Shown here: positions 7,058 to 12,014 of the stretch, piece after piece
Numbering within the stretch: the stretch's first letter is position 1
How the letters are laid out: each line of letters opens with the position of its first letter
Origin: Deltaproteobacteria bacterium
Lineage (GTDB): Bacteria; Desulfobacterota; Desulfobacteria; Desulfobacterales; JAUVKB01
Reading direction: 5' to 3'
Assembly (NCBI GenBank): GCA_030596405.1
Contig: JAUVKB010000042.1
Location: 1 to 12,739 of the forward strand
Length of the DNA: 12,739 bases
Translations under genes and position numbers: made by a program
Notes under the pieces: model-generated
Seen by the model: only the letters and a program-made list of their open reading frames with translations
Told to the model about the DNA's origin: nothing
Databases searched by the model: none

Positions 7058-7978
7058 ATGAACCCTGACACACTGAACAAACTTATCAATGCATATGCCG
7101 ACAAGCTTTTGACTCGCATTTTGGATAAAGTGCCCTCAGGCCCGAGAACATATGGCTTTGAATATGAATTTATACCATCCGCTCCGTTGAACCTTGAGCT
7201 TATGGAGTCGCTTTACTCTTTTCTGCCTGAGTGCGGCTTTTCAAAGAAGAACGGCAGTTTCATAAATTCATCCGGCGTTTATATTACATTTGAACCCGGC
7301 GGTCAGATAGAATATCACAGCGCGCCTCTTTTGCCTGATGAGCATGACAAATTAGACCGGGTACTTTTGATGATTGAACAGATGAATTTTGATATAAAGC
7401 AGAATATCGGGATAGACTATATAACAACAGGATATATACCGGATCGGGAGAATTCACCCCTGTGTCTTACGGAAAAACGCTATATAGATCTCCACGAACG
7501 CATGTCTGAAAGCGGAACCCGCGGTCGTGAAATGATGAAAGGTACGGCTTCCATCCACTTTCATGTACTCATCCGCTTTGCAGAGGAAATCGTTCCTCTT
7601 TTTTTAAATTTATGTGCAATGGCCAAATCAGATGATTTTAAAATGACCGCGAAGCGCAGGGACATATGGGACAATACTGATCCCAGCCGCTGCGGCCTTC
7701 CTTTTCAGGACATAAATGAAAATTCTTCACCTGAACAGGTGATTCGGGAAATAGTCAGGGTCGGAGTATCTGCTGCCGTACTTGGTGAGAAAATTCCTTT
7801 TTTTAAAAAACAGGAGATTGATTTTGACAAATTTCTGTATCACCTGACAACAATATTCACCGACGTCCGCGTTAATATTAAGGGCCCCACATTTGAACTC
7901 AGGACTCCGGACAGCATTGGCAGGAGCGGATTTGAAAAATTATGGACAAAATTCATCAGCATAAATGAACAGATTTGA
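7058..7978 (+). CDS. Glutamate-cysteine ligase-like (GCS2 family) carboxylate-amine ligase
   Basis: This is a probable ATP-dependent ligase that joins a carboxylate to an amine through an acyl-phosphate, as in the GCS2/EgtA/YbdK group. Landmarks in order are GFEYEFI at residues 33-39 (metal-binding acids), FEPGGQIEYHSAP at 78-90, MMKGTASIHFHV, RRDIWDNTDPSRCGLPF, and near the C-terminus VRVNIKGPTFELRTPDS, the VRP-x-x-x-LElR-type signature. With 306 residues it is shorter than typical members (about 370-450). I chose ATG 7058, 29 bp after the asnB stop. A TTG at 7022 in the same frame would overlap asnB by 7 bp, but neither start has a good ribosome site. It follows the amidotransferase directly, suggesting two successive amide bonds in one pathway. 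The substrates are unknown. Confidence 0.78.
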   Translation: MNPDTLNKLINAYADKLLTRILDKVPSGPRTYGFEYEFIPSAPLNLELMESLYSFLPECGFSKKNGSFINSSGVYITFEPGGQIEYHSAPLLPDEHDKLDRVLLMIEQMNFDIKQNIGIDYITTGYIPDRENSPLCLTEKRYIDLHERMSESGTRGREMMKGTASIHFHVLIRFAEEIVPLFLNLCAMAKSDDFKMTAKRRDIWDNTDPSRCGLPFQDINENSSPEQVIREIVRVGVSAAVLGEKIPFFKKQEIDFDKFLYHLTTIFTDVRVNIKGPTFELRTPDSIGRSGFEKLWTKFISINEQI

Positions 7979-8010
7979 GTGTTGGAAACGCTGATTCAGT
8001 CAGGTAGTCC

Positions 8011-8043
8011 GGGGACACCTTATAATATGATATTTACATCCCC
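8011..8043. repeat. GGGGACACC ... CCCC imperfect palindrome-like element
   Basis: GGGGACACC at 8011-8019 is followed by an AT-rich centre and a weak return arm ending ATCCCC at 8038-8043. This recalls, loosely, intergenic palindromes bounded by GGGGACACC and GGTGTCCCC in some deltaproteobacterial genomes. The right arm is too degraded for a firm call. Confidence 0.2.
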
Positions 8044-8062
8044 AAACAGTATGTGCTAAACT
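8033..8062 (+). promoter_or_regulatory. Candidate sigma70-type promoter for the six-gene acyl operon
   Basis: TTTACA (8033-8038, 5 of 6 matches to TTGACA) is separated by 18 bp from TAAACT (8057-8062, 4 of 6 matches to TATAAT). It lies in the 157-bp gap before the first hotdog gene, the only sizeable gap between the amide-forming genes and the six-gene run. That position fits a second promoter, but the match is ordinary for AT-rich DNA. Confidence 0.3.
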
Positions 8063-8100
8063 TTGTTTTATTTATTAGCTCCTTTCCAATTATTCGGGCA

Positions 8101-8120
8101 CGGAAACAGCCGGAAACAGC
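8101..8120 (+). repeat. Tandem perfect 10-bp repeat before the first hotdog gene
   Basis: CGGAAACAGC occurs twice in exact tandem, at 8101-8110 and 8111-8120, ending 15 bases before the ATG at 8136. The stretch has no Shine-Dalgarno sequence. The repeat may be a recent slippage duplication or a control site; nothing shows which. Confidence 0.6.
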
Positions 8121-8135
8121 AACTGCTACCTTTAT

Positions 8136-8441
8136 ATGAACGGAATATTTTTTTTTGACCCAACGGATAAAATTTACGCCGACCATTTCCCGGGAAATCC
8201 GGTAGTGCCCGGAAGCCTTATTGTTTCGGCTTTCATAAAGGCAGGGGAAAAAATCGGATTTCCGACAAAAAGGTTGATAGTAAAAAACTTCAGATTCAAA
8301 AAATTTATCCCTCCGGGGGAATATCGGTTCAGCATTAAATATTCGCAAAACAGACTAAACGACAAAGTTGTCTGCAAAATGGAATGTAATCTTTATTACA
8401 AAAATAAAGCCGTAGTAACAGGGATTTTTTTAAGGCAATGA
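8136..8441 (+). CDS. FabZ-like hotdog protein with catalytic His but no catalytic acid (dehydratase half 1)
   Basis: This short hotdog-fold protein of 101 residues is related to 3-hydroxyacyl-ACP dehydratases. DHFPGNPVVPGSLIVSAF at residues 16-33 is the FabZ active-site loop and start of the central helix, with His17 in the catalytic place. Counting 14 residues on, as in FabZ where the catalytic Glu sits, gives Ser31. The normal first strand (about 40 residues before the His) is missing, and the in-frame sequence upstream of ATG 8136 has no start before a TAG. The remaining strands are present (LIVKNFRFKKFIPPGEYRFS and CNLYYKNKAVVTGIFL). Alone it should be inactive or weak as a dehydratase. 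Its stop overlaps the ketoreductase start by 4 bp (ATGA). The last gene of the run encodes a partner with the reciprocal defect. Confidence 0.82.
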   Translation: MNGIFFFDPTDKIYADHFPGNPVVPGSLIVSAFIKAGEKIGFPTKRLIVKNFRFKKFIPPGEYRFSIKYSQNRLNDKVVCKMECNLYYKNKAVVTGIFLRQ

Positions 8442-9229
8442 AACTTACGTTTTCGGGCAATCGTGCTTTGATATTGGGCGGGACTTGCGAACTTGGCGTT
8501 TTCCTGGCAAAAGAGATGATAAAAGCAGGGCTTTTCCCGATTCTAACCTATAGGAATGAAAACGGTTGTAAAAATATACTAAAACAATTACAATCAGTTA
8601 AAGGAAAATACGATACTTTTTATCTTGATTTTACCGACCGCTTATCGCTTAAATCCCTGTTTTCCGGCATTCACGATGATTTGGATTTTCTGGTCGATTT
8701 TGCTCAGGGTGATTTTGAAGACCTTGTGGCTTCTGCAAATTGTGATGCTGTTTATCGATATTTTGAAGAAAACATATCATTTCGAGCGGAAGTTTTGAAA
8801 ATGGCGGCCAGGGCCATGTTGAAAAAAAAGTTGAAAAAGCAGTTGAAGAAAAAGTATGAAAAAAAAGCAGGGGAAAGCCGGGCACGGCTTGTTTTTATTT
8901 CTTCCGCGGCAGCAATAAGACCCAATCCTGGCCAGGGATTTTATGCGGCCGCCAAACTGGCATCAGAGGCCCTTTATAAAAATTTAGGGATAGAAATGGG
9001 AAGCCGCGGGATCACCACGGTAACATTGCGGCCGGGTTATATTGATGCCGGCCGCGGGAAAAAATACTTGCAGATCAAAAAAGACGGGGCTCTTTGTGCA
9101 GTGCCGATCAAAAAGGCTGTCACCTGTAAAGAATTGACGGAAACCATCCTCTTTTTTCTTTCCGACAGCGCCAAAAGTTTTAACGCAGTTGAAATTTCCA
9201 TGGACGGCAGGCTGACATCCGGCAAGTAA
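8438..9229 (+). CDS. FabG-like short-chain dehydrogenase, probable beta-ketoacyl-ACP reductase
   Basis: This 263-residue Rossmann-fold oxidoreductase of the short-chain dehydrogenase family probably uses NADPH to reduce a 3-ketoacyl group bound to the carrier protein. The nucleotide loop is GGTCELG (residues 14-20). The central catalytic set is Ser156 (VFISS), Tyr169 and Lys173 (FYAAAK), with the expected Ser-Tyr spacing of 13. LRPGYIDAG follows in the usual place, and the last part NAVEISMDGRL matches the family end (xGxxxxvDGG). The usual NNAG motif is replaced by DFAQG. Between the catalytic Asn region and the Ser strand there is a strongly basic insertion, residues 128-143, with repeated LKKK. 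It is translationally coupled to the hotdog gene before it and followed 21 bp later by the carrier protein gene. Confidence 0.88.
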   Translation: MKLTFSGNRALILGGTCELGVFLAKEMIKAGLFPILTYRNENGCKNILKQLQSVKGKYDTFYLDFTDRLSLKSLFSGIHDDLDFLVDFAQGDFEDLVASANCDAVYRYFEENISFRAEVLKMAARAMLKKKLKKQLKKKYEKKAGESRARLVFISSAAAIRPNPGQGFYAAAKLASEALYKNLGIEMGSRGITTVTLRPGYIDAGRGKKYLQIKKDGALCAVPIKKAVTCKELTETILFFLSDSAKSFNAVEISMDGRLTSGK

Positions 9230-9238
9230 AAAGATTTT

Positions 9239-9245
9239 GGGGGAG
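9239..9245 (+). promoter_or_regulatory. Ribosome binding site that fixes the TTG start of the carrier protein gene
   Basis: GGGGGAG lies 5 bases before a TTG at 9251. It is the strongest ribosome site in the plus-strand operon and supports the unusual start. It also suggests the carrier protein is made at higher level than its neighbours. Confidence 0.6.
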
Positions 9246-9250
9246 TCTAA

Positions 9251-9610
9251 TTGAGCATTTTTGAAAAAATCAGAGATATTATAGCGGATCTTCTTGATAT
9301 AGAAGAAGATGAAATCACGTTGGAATCTTATTTGATCAGAGATTTAGGGGCTGAATCGATCGATCTTTTAGAGCTTGCAGTGGCGCTTAATTCCACTTTT
9401 AATATTGAAATAAACGATGATGAAATATTTTTAAAAACATTGCGTCTCTATCTGACTGAAGCAAAAGAAAAGAAGGAAGACACATCTTCTTATCTTGCAG
9501 TCAGGTTTCCGTTTCTGGAAAAAAAGAGGATAGAAGAAATTATGGAAGACCTTGAAAAAGGGCCGGTTATAAAGGTAAAAGATATAGTCCGTTATGTCGC
9601 TTTTAGATGA
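9251..9610 (+). CDS. Acyl carrier protein with an internal extension
   Basis: This is a dedicated acyl carrier protein. The phosphopantetheine site is Ser36 in LGAESIDLLEL, at the canonical position for bacterial ACPs, on an acidic helical backbone (DLLDIEEDEITLES before it). The protein is 119 residues instead of about 78. The terminal segment VIKVKDIVRYV matches the last helix of ordinary ACPs, so roughly 40 residues (including LRLYLTEAKEKKEDTSSYL and FPFLEKKRIEEIMEDLEKG) are inserted between the third and fourth helix regions. The start is TTG 9251, supported by GGGGGAG five bases before. The last 17 bp overlap the nitroreductase-family gene. It presumably carries the growing or finished acyl chain for the enzymes around it. 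No phosphopantetheinyl transferase is encoded in the window, so a cellular one must activate it. Confidence 0.9.
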   Translation: MSIFEKIRDIIADLLDIEEDEITLESYLIRDLGAESIDLLELAVALNSTFNIEINDDEIFLKTLRLYLTEAKEKKEDTSSYLAVRFPFLEKKRIEEIMEDLEKGPVIKVKDIVRYVAFR

Positions 9611-10226
9611 ACTGTTAAGCAAAAGAAGAAGCATCAGGAAATATAAGGCGGATATCCCTCCTGCTGAGTGGATAGAGAAGATGATCCAGTGTGCCGCCAA
9701 AGCACCTTCGCCTTCAAACAGTCAGCCTGTCCGGTTTATCAGGATCGATTCCGACAAGCCAAGGGATTCCCTTTCCCGTGCCATGGCCGATGGTCATCAA
9801 AAACTTCTTTGTGCCTGGGAAAAATCCCGCAGCCCGAAAAGGCTGAGAAACCGGATAAACGCTTACAGACGATTTTCCGAATTCATGTTCACCGCGCCTG
9901 TTCTTTTTGCCGTCGGAACCATTGTCGATTTTGACGGTTTTTCAAAAAAACTCTTTGAAGCAAAATTGATCGAGCAGGACAGCAGAGGCGACATTGACAT
10001 GGATATTACAACAGGTTTGGCCTTAAAAGGTTTTATCCTAAAGGGAGAAGAGTTAGGCATGGGCAGTTGCATCCTCACCGCCCCGCTGGTTTTCATCCCA
10101 AATGCGGAAGAAATTTTGGAGATCAAAGAGATACGGATAAAATGCTTTATTACCACCGGCTTTCCTGATGAAATCCCTCCGCCTATCGATAAAAAAAAGA
10201 CGGCTGAAATTTACAGGAAAATATAG
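9594..10226 (+). CDS. Nitroreductase-family FMN oxidoreductase
   Basis: This 210-residue flavoenzyme of the nitroreductase superfamily would bind FMN at a dimer interface. RRSIRKY at residues 11-17 and CAAKAPSPSNSQPVRFIRI correspond to the two N-terminal FMN-phosphate and ring contacts (typically RRSIRxF and APSxxNxQPWrF). ITTGLALKGFILKGEELGMG corresponds to the central helix, and FITTGFPDEIPPP to the terminal signature. Members act as ene or nitro reductases, or as oxidases and dehydrogenases on carrier- or peptide-bound substrates (for example McbC- or AlbA-type enzymes). Its start lies inside the carrier protein gene (17-bp overlap) and its TAG abuts the ketosynthase ATG, so a redox step on the ACP-bound chain is likely: either enoyl reduction, replacing a FabI/FabK, or a desaturation. 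The direction cannot be read from sequence. Confidence 0.85.
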   Translation: MSLLDELLSKRRSIRKYKADIPPAEWIEKMIQCAAKAPSPSNSQPVRFIRIDSDKPRDSLSRAMADGHQKLLCAWEKSRSPKRLRNRINAYRRFSEFMFTAPVLFAVGTIVDFDGFSKKLFEAKLIEQDSRGDIDMDITTGLALKGFILKGEELGMGSCILTAPLVFIPNAEEILEIKEIRIKCFITTGFPDEIPPPIDKKKTAEIYRKI

Positions 10227-11441
10227 ATGCAAAAAAGGGTCGTTATTACTTCGGTTGGTGTTATATCCTCAATAGGTTTTACTCAAAACTCGATTATCGA
10301 AAATTTCAAGAAAGAAAACACCTGTTTTAATACCGCCCTTTTTGACAATCAGATCCCTGTCTGCCCTGTTAAAAACTTTGACGTTAAAAATTTTACCGGC
10401 CGTTTTAAAAATATCCGTTATTTAAACCGAGGAGCGCAGTTTTGCGTGGCATCGGCAATGGAGGCCGTCACATATGCAAAACTGCATAAAGATATGCTGA
10501 AAAAGGCCGGCATGTTTGCTGGCATGGGCCCGAATCTTGATATCAGCGGGGAATTTTCTAAAAGCCTTGATGGTGTGGGCGCAATCGACTCTAAAGATCT
10601 TCCCGCCCTGTGGATTTTAAGGTTTCTTCCCAACACAGCGGTTTCCGCTATTTCCAGATTAGCCGGAATACATGGAGATAACTTGACAATAAACACGGCC
10701 TGTTCCGCTTCATTGCAGGCGATAGGAGAAGCGTTCAGAAAAATCAGGCACGGGTACCTGGATCTGGCATTTGCAGGCGGGGGAGACTCACGCCTGAACC
10801 AGGGAGGGATACTTGCCTATAAAAAAGCCCATGCACTTGCCGCAGGCGGCGATGATCCTGAAAAAGCAGGCCGCCCTTTTGACTGCAATAGAAAAGGGTT
10901 TGTCCCTGGGGAAGGGGGCGCTTTTTTTCTGCTCGAAGAGCTTGAACACGCAAAAAAAAGGGGCGCAAAAATTTTTTGTGAGATTTGCGGTTACGGGGCT
11001 TCAATCGACGGGTATAATATGACAGCGCCCGACCCTGAAGGAAGATGGAGTGAAACAGCGGTAAGAGATGCCTTAAAGGAGGCAAAAATGCTTCCTGATC
11101 AGATTGACATGGTATCTGCCCACGCCACCGGCACACAGTTAAACGATGAAATGGAGGCGTCTTTAATAGACCGTGTCTATGGAGAACATAAACCTTTTGT
11201 TATCGCGTTGAAATCATGGATCGGCCATGTTGCAGCAGCTTGCGGCGCGGTTGAACTGGCCATCTGTATTTATTGCCTGCAAAACAGGTACCTGCCAAAG
11301 ATAAGAAACTTAAAAGATCCGAATCACAAAAATATCAATTTTGTTAAAACTTCGGCTGTCTGCTCTTTTGATTCAGTAATGCTGGAAAATTTTGGCTTTG
11401 GCGGCCAGAACAGCGCGCTTGTTGTTAAAGCATGGTGTTAA
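10227..11441 (+). CDS. Beta-ketoacyl-ACP synthase, FabF/KS type
   Basis: This is a thiolase-fold condensing enzyme of 404 residues that would extend an acyl chain by decarboxylative Claisen condensation with malonyl-ACP. The catalytic triad is complete: Cys159 in NTACSAS, His299 in SAHATGT (usually HGTGT) and His334 in KSWIGH with Lys329. Spacings agree with FabF (163/303/340 in E. coli). GFGGQNSALVV near the C-terminus is the expected Gly-rich loop. It starts at ATG directly after the nitroreductase stop. No chain-length factor or second ketosynthase is encoded here, so it may act as a homodimer or borrow a partner from elsewhere. It resembles ketosynthases of type II pathways of secondary metabolism as much as housekeeping FabF. 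The cluster context argues for a specialised role. Confidence 0.92.
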   Translation: MQKRVVITSVGVISSIGFTQNSIIENFKKENTCFNTALFDNQIPVCPVKNFDVKNFTGRFKNIRYLNRGAQFCVASAMEAVTYAKLHKDMLKKAGMFAGMGPNLDISGEFSKSLDGVGAIDSKDLPALWILRFLPNTAVSAISRLAGIHGDNLTINTACSASLQAIGEAFRKIRHGYLDLAFAGGGDSRLNQGGILAYKKAHALAAGGDDPEKAGRPFDCNRKGFVPGEGGAFFLLEELEHAKKRGAKIFCEICGYGASIDGYNMTAPDPEGRWSETAVRDALKEAKMLPDQIDMVSAHATGTQLNDEMEASLIDRVYGEHKPFVIALKSWIGHVAAACGAVELAICIYCLQNRYLPKIRNLKDPNHKNINFVKTSAVCSFDSVMLENFGFGGQNSALVVKAWC

Positions 11442-11444
11442 AAC

Positions 11445-11939
11445 ATGGAAAGAATAAATATATCCACAGGTCTTGACGGTTTTGTGCTTGTCGATAAGAT
11501 AACCGGCGTGGAGGATTCATATATAAAAGGGGTTAAAAATTTTAAGAATGCTCCCGTCTGTTTCGGTCTTGAATCCCTTGCCCAGTTGGGAGCCTTTCAT
11601 GTCCGTTATATCAACTCTTTTAAAAGACATGCTTTTCTTTTAAAAATCGACAGTTTTTCAGCCCCATCAAATATCAGTTTAATTGATAACAGTTTAAACG
11701 GCGATTATCTGCTTTCAGGAACGCTTGACAGCCGGAGCAAAACCGCATTTTCGTATAACCTGGAGGTTAAGACCGGAGATAAAATTCAAATAAAAGGAAA
11801 GTTTATATTCGCAACCATAGAATTCGGCAGCCTGTTTAAAAAAGAAATATTAGAAAATCATTACCGCATGGTGTTTTCATGTTTGCAGAGCGGTTCAAAA
11901 GAGCTTAAGGAAAAAGTCGCGGATAATTTTAATAAATGA
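11445..11939 (+). CDS. FabZ/ApeP-like hotdog protein with catalytic acid but no His loop (dehydratase half 2)
   Basis: This hotdog-fold protein of 164 residues is related to 3-hydroxyacyl-ACP dehydratases. The N-terminal LVDKITGVEDSYIKGVKN (residues 15-32) matches the first strands of FabZ (LVDRVxxxExGKxxxaxKN). CFGLESLAQLGAF (39-51) matches the start of the central helix with the catalytic acid Glu43 and the Gln of E-A-x-x-Q. Between these blocks FabZ has a loop of about 14 extra residues with FxGHFPGxP; here it is absent, so the catalytic His is missing. Later strands (SGTLDSRSKTAFSYNLEV and IKGKFIFATIEF) fit the hotdog sheet. It lies 3 bp after the ketosynthase gene and ends the operon. 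It most likely pairs with the hotdog protein at the start of the operon. Homology is inferred by eye and is weaker than for the other genes. Confidence 0.68.
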   Translation: MERINISTGLDGFVLVDKITGVEDSYIKGVKNFKNAPVCFGLESLAQLGAFHVRYINSFKRHAFLLKIDSFSAPSNISLIDNSLNGDYLLSGTLDSRSKTAFSYNLEVKTGDKIQIKGKFIFATIEFGSLFKKEILENHYRMVFSCLQSGSKELKEKVADNFNK

Positions 11940-11949
11940 TGAATAGAAT

Positions 11950-11984
11950 GTCCCACAATACGTCCCAATACCGTCCCCCAATAC
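11950..11984 (+). repeat. Three imperfect 11-12-bp direct repeats between the operon end and the integrase
   Basis: GTCCCACAATAC (11950), GTCCCAATACC (11962) and GTCCCCCAATAC (11973) follow one another directly. They occupy about half of the 75-bp gap between the converging genes. They do not look like attC sites (no paired R and L boxes with a core GTTRRRY), and there is no clear terminator hairpin. Confidence 0.55.
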
Positions 11985-12014
11985 GCGCTAAATGAACAGA
12001 TTGCCATTGCCAGT

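Noticed and set aside
4364..11939. A standard aryl polyene cluster
   Set aside because: The hotdog pair recalls ApeI/ApeP, but the second ketosynthase, AMP ligase, ammonia lyase, acyltransferase and outer-membrane export genes of those clusters are absent from the window.
11940..12014. An attC site next to the integrase
   Set aside because: No paired R'/L' boxes or GTTRRRY core were found, and this is the 3' side of the integrase where cassettes are not expected.
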